A stretch of 64,000 bases of DNA from Chitinophagales bacterium (GTDB taxonomy: Bacteria; Bacteroidota; Bacteroidia; Chitinophagales; Chitinophagaceae), in contig JAFLBL010000020.1 of NCBI GenBank assembly GCA_017303855.1, positions 1 to 64,000 on the forward strand. Direction: 5' to 3'. The notes beneath the pieces were generated by a model that did not search any database, had not been told where the DNA came from, and saw nothing but the letters and a program-made list of their open reading frames with translations. The position numbers and the translations under genes were made by a program. Numbering within the stretch: the first letter of the stretch is position 1; every line of letters begins with the position of its first letter. Below are positions 40,527 through 50,444 of the stretch, piece by piece.

Positions 40527-40652
40527 TTAACGGATAACCGCGCATTTCCTGCCACGGGGACTATTGGCCGCCTGGTAGGGCGTCATCACGCGGGTACAGG
40601 ACTCAAGAATAATCGTAGCGATAACAAGTACTAACAGGAATCTGCCTTTCAT
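40527..40652 (-). CDS. Tiny lipoprotein, 41 residues
   Basis: On the minus strand an ATG at 40652 opens a 41-residue frame: MKGRFLLVLVIATIILESC, then TRVMTPYQAANSPRGRKC and AVIR. A basic start, a hydrophobic core and LESC before residue 19 make a lipoprotein signal; the mature part would have only about 23 residues with MTPYQAAN and a Gly-Arg-Lys-Cys end. Frame integrity, the lipobox and a stop four bases from the convergent neighbour support a real gene. Function unknown. Confidence 0.65.
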   Translation of the reverse strand: MKGRFLLVLVIATIILESCTRVMTPYQAANSPRGRKCAVIR

Positions 40653-40794
40653 AGTGTCGAATTAAAGTATAAATATAACAAGCAGTCTGGAAATTCTGTA
40701 CTGGAAACCCCCAATGAAATCTCCGCTATTTTATTCAGTATAAACGGGTTGGTTTTAATAGGAAAAATACGGAAAATCCGCACTGAACCAGGTT

Positions 40795-42072
40795 TCAGAC
40801 ATCCCCGTATATTCCACTGTCCGGCGCATCTTGCCTTCCTTCCACCACTTTCCTATAGCAACCGGTATCGATGTCATTTTCCACCCGGGCAATTACTACC
40901 GTAGCTACTGTATTCCCAATAAAGTTGATCACAGCTCTTCCCTCACTCATGAACCGATCGACCCCAATCAGTAACGCAAGCCCTTCTACAGGTATCACTT
41001 TCAACGCTGTTAATGTTGACGCGAGTACCAGGAACCCGCTGCCGGTAACACCTGCAGCTCCTTTACTGGTCAGTAAAAGAATTCCGATAATGGTGAGTTG
41101 TTGTTCCACAGAAAGGTCAATATGAAATACCTGTGCCAGGAAAATCACACTCATACTGAGATAGATGGTTGTTCCGTCCAGGTTAAAACTATACCCTGCC
41201 GGCACTACCAATCCTACTACATCCTTCCCGCATCCGGCATCAGTAAGTTTCTGCATTACGGAAGGCAGCACCGCTTCACTGCTGCTGGCACCCACAACGA
41301 TCAGTATCTCCTCACGGACATATTTCAGCAATTTAAACAAACTGAAACCATAATATCTGCAGACCAGGTAAAGAACACCAAAAACAAAAAAGGCGCCTGT
41401 CAGGTAAAAGGTGATCATTAGTTTTCCCAAAACGGCCAATGTACCAAATCCGAACTTACCAATCGTATAAGCCATTCCGCCGAATGCGCCCAGCGGACTC
41501 AGCTTCATGATGATCTTTAAAACATTGAACAGTGCCTTATTGATCTTCTCGAATGAAAGCAGTATGCTCTGCCCCTGACCTCCCATCATCTTTACTCCAA
41601 CGGCAAAAAATATACTGAAAAAAAGCACCTGTAGTATGTCGCCCTTGGCGAATGCTTCTACTACATTGGATGGCACCATATGTGAAAAAAACTCACCCCA
41701 GTTCATCGCTTCTGCCTGTGCGGTATACTTCGCCACCTGCCCGTTGGCGTTACCTTCAAATTCAATACCCGACCCGGGTCTTACTATATTGGCTGTCAGC
41801 AGACCAATAACAAGGGCCAGTGTAGTTACAATTTCAAAATAGATGAGGGCTTTGAATCCTACACGGCCCGCTTTTTTAATATCACCGGACCCGGCAATAC
41901 CTGCTACTATGGTGAAAAAAATAACCGGGGCAATTACCATTCTGATCATATTGATAAATGTGTCACTGATCAGTTTGGCAGCTCCGTGAATCGATGGAAA
42001 TAGCCATCCGGCAATGATACCGAGTACTATTCCGATCAGCACCTGGATATACAGGACTTTTAAAAAACGCAT
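40795..42072 (-). CDS. dctA: C4-dicarboxylate:cation symporter DctA
   Basis: A 425-residue inner-membrane carrier of the glutamate/dicarboxylate symporter family with eight membrane helices and two re-entrant loops. Signature segments: the Ser-rich loop VVGASSSEAVLPSVM, PAGYSFNLDGTTIYLSM (cation and substrate site), TSKGAAGVTGSGFLVLASTL and GVDRFMSEGRAVINFIGN with the substrate-binding Arg. It is close to E. coli DctA throughout, including RYVREEILIV. It probably takes up succinate, fumarate or malate. It is separated by a terminator from the polysaccharide locus upstream. Confidence 0.92.
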   Translation of the reverse strand: MRFLKVLYIQVLIGIVLGIIAGWLFPSIHGAAKLISDTFINMIRMVIAPVIFFTIVAGIAGSGDIKKAGRVGFKALIYFEIVTTLALVIGLLTANIVRPGSGIEFEGNANGQVAKYTAQAEAMNWGEFFSHMVPSNVVEAFAKGDILQVLFFSIFFAVGVKMMGGQGQSILLSFEKINKALFNVLKIIMKLSPLGAFGGMAYTIGKFGFGTLAVLGKLMITFYLTGAFFVFGVLYLVCRYYGFSLFKLLKYVREEILIVVGASSSEAVLPSVMQKLTDAGCGKDVVGLVVPAGYSFNLDGTTIYLSMSVIFLAQVFHIDLSVEQQLTIIGILLLTSKGAAGVTGSGFLVLASTLTALKVIPVEGLALLIGVDRFMSEGRAVINFIGNTVATVVIARVENDIDTGCYRKVVEGRQDAPDSGIYGDV

Positions 42073-42113
42073 TAGAATTTGTTTTAGTTATTAAGTGAAT
42101 TGACCATAATAAT

Positions 42114-42161
42114 AAAAAGCGGAAGCAGTCTGCCATGAATGACAACCGCGTTCCGCTTTTT
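42114..42161 (-). terminator. Terminator at the end of the mannan operon
   Basis: AAAAAGCGGAA (42114-42124) pairs with TTCCGCTTTTT (42151-42161). It lies 26 bases beyond the stop of the epimerase gene and separates it from dctA. Confidence 0.85.
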
Positions 42162-42186
42162 CCGAACTGATTGCTGCTTATATTGC

Positions 42187-43473
42187 TTACCTGTTAAACG
42201 GTTCTCCCGGATTATGATTTAGATTTATCTCATTCTCTTTGAGTAAAAAGGAGCAACGGCTGCTGATCTCAATACATGCCCGCACATTATGATAGGGGCA
42301 TTTCCAAAAACCGGCTTTTTCCTTATTCATAACCTGACCGGCAATATCTACTCCCCAGAACCACTCTCCATGTTGATGATCACGAATATGTTTATTGATA
42401 AAAATCCAGTTCTTTTCTGCTAAATCCAGGTAGCCCTCCTTACCGGATAACTGGTACGCATTCAGTAATCCAACCATGGTTTCAGCCTGCTGCCACCAGT
42501 GTTTCTCTTTTTTGCAAACGCCTGTTTGGGCATCCGTTTCATCCATTAGTCCTCCATCAGTATCCATTCCTGCCATTGCCCTATCAGTCATTAAAGGAGC
42601 CAGTGTATTATAATAATCTATCCATTCCTTGTACCCCAGACAGACAGCCGCCTCACAAAGCAGCCAGGAAGCTTCGATATCATGTCCATAGGAGATGACC
42701 GAAGACCGGGGTTCCCACTGTTCAGAAAAAAAGAGGTGCATAGAAAAAGTGTCACGATCAATGATATGATCTTTGAAAAGTGACAGCAGGGAATGAAGTG
42801 CTTCCGCCAAACTTTCCGATGGCATAATCCGGTACAGGTTGGCATACGCTTCTAACAGATGAAGATGCGTATTCATAGACTTTTTCTCATTCGCATCTTT
42901 GTCACTCAGCCGCATATCTTCAACAGGTTCCCAGTTGCGTGTAAATGCTTCGGGATATCCGCCAAACTGCATGTCCCTGCAACGGAGCTCCAGTATCCTG
43001 AAAAGTGTATCCGCTTTCATTAAAGGTTCAGGCAGGCCTGTAACCCTGGCATATTCACTCAGTCCGTAAATGGCAAATGCCTGTCCATATATCTGCTTCT
43101 TCTCCTGTAGGGGCTGACCTGTTGCGGTGAGCGACCAGTACATTCCCCCATATTCAGCATCCTCAAAGTTCCGGATCAGATAATGGTAAGCTCGGTCAGC
43201 TATTTCTCTTACTAAAGGGCGTTTATCTGTTTCCCAGGCTGCTGCAAAAGTCCAGAGTATACGGCTGCATAGCACAAGCCCAACCGGTGCATTTGGTACC
43301 GGTTTGTTCCATTGATCAATTTCGCCGTAAAAACCAAGTTGCCCATCCCTGATATGTTGCGACCACCAGTTAATCAGGCTTTCTTTCTCCAGCAATGATT
43401 GCCGGAGTAAGGAAGATAACCGGTGATGAAGACCGGGTGGTTTCACTACCCCTGTCAATTCATGATTTGACAT
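42187..43473 (-). CDS. Cellobiose/mannobiose 2-epimerase (AGE family)
   Basis: A 428-residue (alpha/alpha)6-barrel enzyme. SYGHDIEASWLLCEAA and CPYHNVRACIEIS carry the two histidines that act as base and acid in cellobiose 2-epimerases; WWQQAETMVGLLNAY and GGMYWSLT are other family stretches. It would invert C2 of the reducing sugar, turning beta-1,4-mannobiose into mannosyl-glucose, the substrate of the phosphorylase encoded just upstream. The two genes overlap by 14 bases, implying coupled translation. No signal peptide, so cytoplasmic. Confidence 0.92.
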   Translation of the reverse strand: MSNHELTGVVKPPGLHHRLSSLLRQSLLEKESLINWWSQHIRDGQLGFYGEIDQWNKPVPNAPVGLVLCSRILWTFAAAWETDKRPLVREIADRAYHYLIRNFEDAEYGGMYWSLTATGQPLQEKKQIYGQAFAIYGLSEYARVTGLPEPLMKADTLFRILELRCRDMQFGGYPEAFTRNWEPVEDMRLSDKDANEKKSMNTHLHLLEAYANLYRIMPSESLAEALHSLLSLFKDHIIDRDTFSMHLFFSEQWEPRSSVISYGHDIEASWLLCEAAVCLGYKEWIDYYNTLAPLMTDRAMAGMDTDGGLMDETDAQTGVCKKEKHWWQQAETMVGLLNAYQLSGKEGYLDLAEKNWIFINKHIRDHQHGEWFWGVDIAGQVMNKEKAGFWKCPYHNVRACIEISSRCSFLLKENEINLNHNPGEPFNR

Positions 43474-44686
43474 AGTCTTTCTTATTATTCAAAACCCGGG
43501 GAAACGCTTCGGTTACCAGCATTTTATTCTTTTCGATAATATTGCAGATCACATCCACTGAACGTGCTGAACGAAGTCCGTCTTCGGGCGTATGCATCAC
43601 ATAATCCAGTAACTGGTCTAAACTTGTTTCCGCAACATGCATCCGCGTATCAGATGAAGCGTAATAAATCAGCACTTTGCCGTCCTCACAGGCAATCCAG
43701 CCATTACTGAAAAGCACATTTGACACATCTCCTACCCGCTCTTCCCCTTCCGGGCTCATAAAGTATCCCGCAGGTTTATGGATCACTTTTGTCAGCTCCT
43801 GCAGATCTGTCATGAACATATAAAGTACATAGCGTAAACCCGCTGCTGTATTCCTTACACCATGTGCCAGGTGTAGCCATCCATAGGGGGTTTTCAGTGG
43901 CGCGGGGCCCAGGCCATTCTTCAGTTCATAAACGGTATGATACTTTTTCCTGTCCAATATAACTTCCTCCGATATAACAGCCTTTTCAATATCAGGGGCC
44001 AGGCCAAACCCGATTCCCCCCCCATGTCCTGCGTCTATAAATCCATCCTGGGGTCTTGTATAAAAGGCATACTGCCCATTTACAAATTCAGGATGCAATA
44101 CCACATTCCGTTGTTGGGGGGATTTTGTCTGCAAATCCGCTAAACGTTCCCAGTGGAGCATATCCTTTGTACGGGCAATGCCACATTGGGCGATAGCCGA
44201 AGACTGATCTGTTTCAGGGGCTGCAGGGTCTCTTCGTTCTGTACAGAATAATCCATACACCCAACCATCTTCATGTTCCACTAAACGGATATCGTAAACA
44301 TTTACATCAGGCGTACCGGTTTCAGGCATACATACGGGATACTCCCAGAACCGGAAATTGTCGACGCCATTGGGACTCTCAGCAATTGCAAAAAAGGATT
44401 TCCGGTCATACCCTTCCACCCGGGCCATCAACAGATAACGGCCTTTCCAACGAATCGCACCGGCATTTAGTACAGCATTTATACCAAAGCGCTGCATCAG
44501 GTAGGGATTCGACTTTTCGTCAAAATCATATCGCCAGTCAAGCGGGGTATGCGCAGCCGTTAACACCGGGTACTTGTAACGGGTATATAACCCGTTAAGG
44601 TCATCTGCCTTTACATTAATTCTTTCCAGCAGTATATCCTGCTCAGCTTTCAGCTGCAACAACCTGTACATAAATTCTTCTTTCAT
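43460..44686 (-). CDS. 4-O-beta-D-mannosyl-D-glucose phosphorylase (GH130)
   Basis: A 408-residue five-bladed beta-propeller enzyme of family GH130, subfamily 1 by context and sequence. Typical segments are NPYLMQRFGINAVLNAGAI, RYLLMARVEG, the catalytic Asp at about 132 in NVYDIRLVEH, RNVVLHPEFVNGQYAFYTRPQDGF, and YGWLHLAHGVRNTAAGLRY in shorter blocks. It would phosphorolyse mannosyl-glucose to alpha-mannose-1-phosphate and glucose. No signal peptide. Neighbours are the 2-epimerase and a sugar symporter, the known cytoplasmic mannan route. Confidence 0.94.
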   Translation of the reverse strand: MKEEFMYRLLQLKAEQDILLERINVKADDLNGLYTRYKYPVLTAAHTPLDWRYDFDEKSNPYLMQRFGINAVLNAGAIRWKGRYLLMARVEGYDRKSFFAIAESPNGVDNFRFWEYPVCMPETGTPDVNVYDIRLVEHEDGWVYGLFCTERRDPAAPETDQSSAIAQCGIARTKDMLHWERLADLQTKSPQQRNVVLHPEFVNGQYAFYTRPQDGFIDAGHGGGIGFGLAPDIEKAVISEEVILDRKKYHTVYELKNGLGPAPLKTPYGWLHLAHGVRNTAAGLRYVLYMFMTDLQELTKVIHKPAGYFMSPEGEERVGDVSNVLFSNGWIACEDGKVLIYYASSDTRMHVAETSLDQLLDYVMHTPEDGLRSARSVDVICNIIEKNKMLVTEAFPRVLNNKKDYVKS

Positions 44687-44702
44687 AAAATAAGTTTTAT
44701 TC

Positions 44703-46532
44703 TTAATCCTCCAGTTTATCCCACCAAGTTCTTTTCAGTACCAGAACGATCCCGGTTAACAACAAAATGGTGATCAACAGGGGGAGTTTCATCCAGAGTA
44801 CGACATACATGGGTAACACGGTCAGGCAGCATTGTGCAACAATACCCAGTACCACATTGAACATATCCAGCCTGAACCTGTCATTGGGTCTGAAAGAGGA
44901 ATCTTCTTTCAGTACGGCCTCGTGCACCGGTTTCCAGAATCCCCACGGTTTAACTGTTTTGTAAAAAGTTTTCAGTGTGTCCATATCCGTGGGTGGTGCT
45001 GTGTACGTGCCTATCAGGCATCCGGCTACAGAGATCAGGAAGAGCAGTGGCCATATATACAGGAAGAGCCCGTTATAGGTTTTCAGAAATACCAACGCGC
45101 CGGTTATCCCGCTGGCCATACCCCAAAAAAATCCATTGGCATTGAATCGCCACCAGTACCACTTAAAAAGATTGGCCGCGATATAACCTCCATACAGACC
45201 GCCTACAATCCACTGGAGCACGCTGTTTACATCTTTGGCGAAAAAACCAAGAACTACCCCAATCGTTACCACCAACACGCCAACCACATAATTGGCACGG
45301 ATCACCTTTCTGTTACTGGCACCCGGATTAATATATTTCAGGTATACATCATTAACAATGTAGGCCTGTGCTGCATTGAGTGTACCGGAAAATGTACCCA
45401 TAAAAGCCCCCAGCAGACCAGTCAGCACCAATCCCATAATTCCCACTGGCAGGAAGGCATTCACCGTTGCCGGGAGTATTCGTTCAAAGTCGGTTCCGGT
45501 CGCTGATGAAAGATGCAGCTGATTGTAATACAGCAGGGCCAATACCGTCAGCCCGATGATCATGGAATACCGGACCGGGAGCAGGATGATCGACACAAAA
45601 CCAGTCATTTTACTGGCTTCTTTCGGAGACCGGGTGGATAATACTTTCTGCATATCATAGTTAGGGGCCGGGCCGGCCAGGCTTGCAAACACACCTTTGA
45701 ACAGCATCATCATAAAGAATATACCAAAGAGACCAAAGCCATCGTCGGCAATCTTTTTATTCGCATCAGGAACGATATTGCTCCAGTCCAGGTTAAGGTT
45801 CAAGCCAAAAAAAGGATTCTCCCATCCGGCAGGAACAACCAGTTTGTTTCCACTGCCATGCAGATGGATCATGGCAATTATTGCAATGGAAATACAGGCG
45901 ACGGTCATGATGATATACTTGATAAAATCACCCAATACAATACTGTGCATGCCACCTATTATGGAATAGAACATGGCAAAAACGGTGAAAATGATCCCAT
46001 ATACATGTGCCGCGTATTCCGGGGCAATAGCAAATGGCATATAACTGCTGACCATATCCCATGGAACAAATATTTCAATAAATTTTCCCAAACCGATAAA
46101 CCCATAGGCCAGGAAGCCGAAACAACCAATCAAGGCAAAAATCACCACCACTGTGTGCGAACCACTGACTCCTTTGCCGGCAACACCAAAGCGGGTGGCC
46201 AGCCATTCGGCGCCTGTATTGGCATTTGACCGGCGTAACCATTTCGACAGGAACATCATCATGAACACCTGGTTGAATACCGGCCACAGCCAGGGGATCC
46301 AGATACTTTTCAACCCATATACAAAACACAGCGCCACCATCCACATAGTGCCGCTGATATCAAACATATCACTGGCATCACTCAGGCCAAGCATATACCA
46401 GGGTAATTTTTTGCCACCCATCAGGTAGCTTTCCTTATTCTCCCTGGCTTTTTTCCTCATATAGACCCCGATAAAAACCATTACCGCGAGGTAGGCCAGT
46501 ACGATCAGAATATCTATCAGCTGCAACTTCAT
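44703..46532 (-). CDS. Sodium:solute symporter (SSS family)
   Basis: A 609-residue inner-membrane protein with about 14 hydrophobic segments, starting QLIDILIVLAYLAVMVFIGVYMRKK. SYLMGGKKLPWYMLGLSDASDMFDISGTMW and GAEWLATRFG are typical of the sugar-related SSS branch, and the LeuT-fold core with the sodium site is in the first ten helices. By context it brings mannobiose or short manno-oligosaccharides from periplasm to cytoplasm for the epimerase and phosphorylase. The actual substrate cannot be read from sequence. Confidence 0.88.
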   Translation of the reverse strand: MKLQLIDILIVLAYLAVMVFIGVYMRKKARENKESYLMGGKKLPWYMLGLSDASDMFDISGTMWMVALCFVYGLKSIWIPWLWPVFNQVFMMMFLSKWLRRSNANTGAEWLATRFGVAGKGVSGSHTVVVIFALIGCFGFLAYGFIGLGKFIEIFVPWDMVSSYMPFAIAPEYAAHVYGIIFTVFAMFYSIIGGMHSIVLGDFIKYIIMTVACISIAIIAMIHLHGSGNKLVVPAGWENPFFGLNLNLDWSNIVPDANKKIADDGFGLFGIFFMMMLFKGVFASLAGPAPNYDMQKVLSTRSPKEASKMTGFVSIILLPVRYSMIIGLTVLALLYYNQLHLSSATGTDFERILPATVNAFLPVGIMGLVLTGLLGAFMGTFSGTLNAAQAYIVNDVYLKYINPGASNRKVIRANYVVGVLVVTIGVVLGFFAKDVNSVLQWIVGGLYGGYIAANLFKWYWWRFNANGFFWGMASGITGALVFLKTYNGLFLYIWPLLFLISVAGCLIGTYTAPPTDMDTLKTFYKTVKPWGFWKPVHEAVLKEDSSFRPNDRFRLDMFNVVLGIVAQCCLTVLPMYVVLWMKLPLLITILLLTGIVLVLKRTWWDKLED

Positions 46533-46541
46533 AGTGAATGA

Positions 46542-47666
46542 TTATTGGTAAAGCCGTTTTTGCCTTACCGCTTTTTCCAGCAGAATCCGGGGCTGGCTCG
46601 TAAATTTTCTGAAATCATCTGCGGAAACCTGTCCTGGATAAGGGGCGTAATAATGCATTTTTTTGAGCGATGGCATATACCCGTGATTCCGCCATACCAG
46701 CACATAGGACAAGGGGAATCCTGCAATGGATGGTTCCAGTGTACCCGTCCACCAGCTTTTATCCGGCACGGCTTCCATACCTGTTTCCGCCAGGGCGGCC
46801 AGTTTTTGTCTTTTCCCGGCAACCTGACAGACAATTTCCAGCTGCCGGTGCATTTCATCCATAAAATATTTTCTGTTCGCCATTCCTCCGTGCTGATACA
46901 TATCAAAGCTTACCATATCTACCATATCATCTCCCGGATAACGTGCCATAAAATCTGCCTCATTTGCAAATTCAGCAGTATTATATACAAAAAGCAGGTG
47001 GTGAAGCTGTTTCTCCCCGCGCAGATAGGAAACAGTAAAACGCCATAATGCAATAAACTCTTCCGGGGAACAGGTATTCCGGCACCACCAGAACCAGTTA
47101 CCGGTTAATTCATGAAAGGGCCGGAATAAAACAGGAATATGCCGGCCGCGTTGATCGCGCAGATCGTGCATGAATACAGCCACTTTATCAAGCCAGGTTT
47201 TAAATACCTGATGCCTGCTGCCTCCCGGTAAAACAGATTTAACCGTACCATGTGTGGTATCCCAGGCGGAACCACTGGTCAGCGGATTTTGCATATGCCA
47301 GCTGACAGTAATCAGGGCCCCTCTTTCGAATCCCTCCCGGATATACTGTTTGATATGGCTAAAGGGCACCTTGTCAATATTGAGGGAATCCTCTGTTTCG
47401 AGGTGACCGATATCCCAGCCGTATAAACCCGGGGAATCACCGGCAACCGCTTTTACATCATTGGCACCAGTAATAGCCTTCCAGCCAACCCCATATGCCA
47501 GGGCGTCCTGATGCCCGAATATAGTATACTGCTGACGCAACTCTCTCAGCCGGCGGAAAAGATGACGCGTTTCAGGCGTTGCCGCTCCATCCGTACATTC
47601 CTGTCCCGTTGCCTGGTGCATGATTGCAAACAACAGTGTCATCAAACTCCACCTCAGTTTATACAT
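46542..47666 (-). CDS. Secreted endo-beta-1,4-mannanase, GH26
   Basis: A 374-residue enzyme with a signal peptide (LRWSLMTLLFAIMHQATGQ). The GH26 fold shows IFGHQDALAYGVGWKA, GWDIGHLE, ITVSWHMQNP, the acid/base Glu186 in RPFHELTGNWFWW and the nucleophile Glu294 in LAALAETGME. The WFWW stretch contacts the -1 mannosyl unit in known mannanases. No lipobox, so it is probably periplasmic, where it would cut imported oligomannosides. It is followed after nine bases by the symporter gene. Confidence 0.94.
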   Translation of the reverse strand: MYKLRWSLMTLLFAIMHQATGQECTDGAATPETRHLFRRLRELRQQYTIFGHQDALAYGVGWKAITGANDVKAVAGDSPGLYGWDIGHLETEDSLNIDKVPFSHIKQYIREGFERGALITVSWHMQNPLTSGSAWDTTHGTVKSVLPGGSRHQVFKTWLDKVAVFMHDLRDQRGRHIPVLFRPFHELTGNWFWWCRNTCSPEEFIALWRFTVSYLRGEKQLHHLLFVYNTAEFANEADFMARYPGDDMVDMVSFDMYQHGGMANRKYFMDEMHRQLEIVCQVAGKRQKLAALAETGMEAVPDKSWWTGTLEPSIAGFPLSYVLVWRNHGYMPSLKKMHYYAPYPGQVSADDFRKFTSQPRILLEKAVRQKRLYQ

Positions 47667-47717
47667 CTCCCGAAATTTCTTTCTGCCAAATTTATTTATT
47701 CATCTGTTTTATACCGA

Positions 47718-48773
47718 TCAATACAAGCCCAGATCATCCACATATATCTGGCGGGGGAAAACAGCTGTCCCGCTGAATTCATTGAATACAATCTGTGTCA
47801 ATGTCGCAGGATTACCCAGGTTGAAAAGCGGGATTTCATAATTTATCCATTGATTGACTTTGGTTAACGTAATGGTATACGTTGCGGCGGTGGAACCATT
47901 CAGGTAAATCCGAACCTTCTTATCCTGGAACCCGGCGGGCGCGTACATCGAAAATTTAATTCCCTGGTAACCTGTGGTACTCAGCGCGGTCGCTTTTACC
48001 AACCGAAGAAATGACCAGGCCGCTTTGTAGTCAATCCGCAAAGATTTTGTGCCTCTTTTTACTGTATCAGCGACTGCAGCATTATACGTAACATTCGCGG
48101 AAGAAGGACTGAATGACCAACCGGAAGTCAGGCTTTCCGTAAACACATCATACTTCAGGCCATACCGATAGTCGGACTGAACGGTACCACTGGCTGTAGT
48201 GACATAGATAAATTCAGACATTATGCCTGCCGGCACCGTTACTTTGATAACCTCTTTTGTACTTGAAACAATGCTGGCCTCCGTGGTGCCAAATCGGACA
48301 CTGCTCACCCCGCCAAAATTAAAGCCGGTGATTGTCACTTCCTGTCCACCCGGCCCTGCCACCGGATCAAAACCAGTGATGGTAGGAGGCGGCTGAAGAA
48401 TGCTGAAACTATAGGTAGCTGTACCGTATTTGGTCGTTACGGTTATGGGATTATTGGCCGGATCAGGAAGAACAGGAGGAATTTTCACGGTAACCGTACT
48501 GTCATCCGCATAGATCAGCGAATCAGCTGCCAGAATAGTATTGAATTCCACTTTATAGGTAGTCGCCAGGTTTTTCCCTTTTATAATAATCCAGTCACCG
48601 TAATTAGCGGAGGTCAACGCCAGGTTGCGGCTCATCAAATCGGTCACTGCATCAATCTCCGGCAGGCCGTTGTCGGGGATTTCATTTTTCTTACAGGCGG
48701 TAAAAACCATAATCAATACCGAGAACATCAGTACCGGTATCAGAAGACGAAGAATAGATGAATTTTGTTTCAT
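47718..48773 (-). CDS. Surface glycan-binding lipoprotein with IPT/TIG domains
   Basis: A 351-residue lipoprotein (hydrophobic segment, then FTACKKNE with Cys at about residue 27). Two IPT/TIG immunoglobulin-like domains follow: ALTSANYGDWIIIKGKNLATTYKVEF and PPTITGFDPVAGPGGQEVTITGFNFGGVSSVRFG. The C-terminal 140 residues look like a jelly-roll carbohydrate-binding module (TSGWSFSPSSANVTY, GTKSLRIDYKAAW, IYVDDLGLY). Its place just after susD is that of the surface glycan-binding protein in many loci. Specificity for mannan is inferred from context. Confidence 0.85.
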   Translation of the reverse strand: MKQNSSILRLLIPVLMFSVLIMVFTACKKNEIPDNGLPEIDAVTDLMSRNLALTSANYGDWIIIKGKNLATTYKVEFNTILAADSLIYADDSTVTVKIPPVLPDPANNPITVTTKYGTATYSFSILQPPPTITGFDPVAGPGGQEVTITGFNFGGVSSVRFGTTEASIVSSTKEVIKVTVPAGIMSEFIYVTTASGTVQSDYRYGLKYDVFTESLTSGWSFSPSSANVTYNAAVADTVKRGTKSLRIDYKAAWSFLRLVKATALSTTGYQGIKFSMYAPAGFQDKKVRIYLNGSTAATYTITLTKVNQWINYEIPLFNLGNPATLTQIVFNEFSGTAVFPRQIYVDDLGLY

Positions 48774-48798
48774 TGCTAAGCTTTTAGATTTAGTTGTG

Positions 48799-50418
48799 TT
48801 ACCAGCCGGGATTGTTGCTGGTGATCGCCTGGTTTGAATTTAATTCGCTTTGCGGGATCGGCCAGAGCAGATTCCGCTGGCTTCTGACTTTAGAAATATT
48901 ATTCTGTCCGGCCGAAATTTTATTCATGACCTGCAGGTAAATACCCCAGCGCATGAGATCAAAACGCCTGATACCTTCCAATACAAACTCGCGGGCTCTT
49001 TCTGCCAATACATAACTGCGGAACTGTTCGCGGTTCATGCCGGCAGGGGCTGCTGTTGCGGCAGCCCTTGAACGGACAGCATTCAGATAATTATAGGCTT
49101 CCGTAGTAGGGCCTTCATTCGCCTCATTCGCTGCTTCAGCATAGATCAGTAACACTTCCGCATACCGCATCAAGGGATAAAAAGCATCGCTGTTGGCTAC
49201 AGTTGGGTCATTTACATCAGCAAACTTTATCACAAAGGCCCGGTTATCGGTGGTCCCGTTATTACTATACGTAACACCCCCTACGACACTGTACTGAGCC
49301 GCTTGCCAGGAAGGATAATAATATTTTGCACCGGTATTGATCTGCCAGTTGTGAGTTACACCGTCCAGTACCCGCTTATCCGCATCTTCATAGTCCATAT
49401 AATGATTGTTGGTAAACCAGACTGCACCCCGGCCGAAAGTGGATACAGCAGAGAAATATATATTCAGGTTATTGACGAATGAAGTACCCGCCAGTGACTG
49501 CAGTTCCCACATATGTTCCTGGGTATTTCTTCCGGCCTTACTCCACATGGTTTTCCAGCTGCTGAACAATGAATATTGATTGAGATTGATGAGCTCAAGT
49601 GCTTTATCACGTGCAAGACCGAAGTATTGCTTGCTGTCCAGTCCTTCCAGACCGGCCACAACTGTTTTTGCATGTGTGTAATACCCATTATCGGTTCCTC
49701 CGCGTACAGATACATTCGCACCGGCTAATGAGCCAGAGGCCATGGTGAGATACACTTTTGCCAGCATCCCTTTGGCTAATCCGCTCGTTGCACGTCCGGG
49801 TTCTCCGGCTTTCGGATGACTGGCGGGGAACAACATTGTTTCAGCCAATTTTAATTCATCAATAATAACCTGGTAAACTTCTTTGACCGGAGATCGTGGT
49901 ACATTGGCGTTTGGCGCTGCTGACAGGGAGCTGAGCCTGACCGGCACTGCTCCGTAAAGCTGTACTAACTGAAAGTACGCCCAGCCCCTGAGGTAATGGG
50001 CTTCACCCAATATCCTGGTTTTGATTTCAGAATCAATATTGGCGTTGATTTTCTCCACATTCTCCAATACGGTATTAGCCCGTGCGATGACCGCATAAAA
50101 TCCGACCCAGGGGCCATCCACTCCCCAATATCCCTGGGGGTTTCCGGCACCGGTAGTACCCAGAAACCAGTCAACACCTGATACGTGATCATCATCCAGA
50201 ACCGTCATATTCCAGATAGGCTGCAAGTAGAGGTCGTAGGTATACAGTTCGCTGTAAACTCCGTTGATGGCCGTTTTAGCATCACTTTCATTCTTATAAA
50301 AATTCTCCGGAGACAGAAAAGAATAGGGCTTTTCTTCCAGCTGTTTTTTACAGGCGGTGAACATCATCATTGCAGCGATGAACAACAATGCCTGGTATTT
50401 AAATTTGAATAGTTGCAT
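48799..50418 (-). CDS. SusD/RagB-type glycan-binding lipoprotein
   Basis: About 539 residues from MQLFKFKYQALLFIAAMMMFTACKK, with the lipid-attachment Cys in FTAC; a TTG five codons earlier is less likely. SusD features: LEEKPYSFLSPENFYKNESDAKTAINGVYS, TPR-like helices (RILGEAHYLRGWAYFQLVQLYGAVPV), FYPLMRYAEVLLIYAEAANE, YLNAVRSRA and the ending LLWPIPQSELNSN. It forms the lid of the SusC barrel on the outer membrane. The gene starts 26 bases after the susC stop. Confidence 0.96.
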   Translation of the reverse strand: MQLFKFKYQALLFIAAMMMFTACKKQLEEKPYSFLSPENFYKNESDAKTAINGVYSELYTYDLYLQPIWNMTVLDDDHVSGVDWFLGTTGAGNPQGYWGVDGPWVGFYAVIARANTVLENVEKINANIDSEIKTRILGEAHYLRGWAYFQLVQLYGAVPVRLSSLSAAPNANVPRSPVKEVYQVIIDELKLAETMLFPASHPKAGEPGRATSGLAKGMLAKVYLTMASGSLAGANVSVRGGTDNGYYTHAKTVVAGLEGLDSKQYFGLARDKALELINLNQYSLFSSWKTMWSKAGRNTQEHMWELQSLAGTSFVNNLNIYFSAVSTFGRGAVWFTNNHYMDYEDADKRVLDGVTHNWQINTGAKYYYPSWQAAQYSVVGGVTYSNNGTTDNRAFVIKFADVNDPTVANSDAFYPLMRYAEVLLIYAEAANEANEGPTTEAYNYLNAVRSRAAATAAPAGMNREQFRSYVLAERAREFVLEGIRRFDLMRWGIYLQVMNKISAGQNNISKVRSQRNLLWPIPQSELNSNQAITSNNPGW

Positions 50419-50444
50419 AAAAATATTTTTCAATTTTCCGGTTA

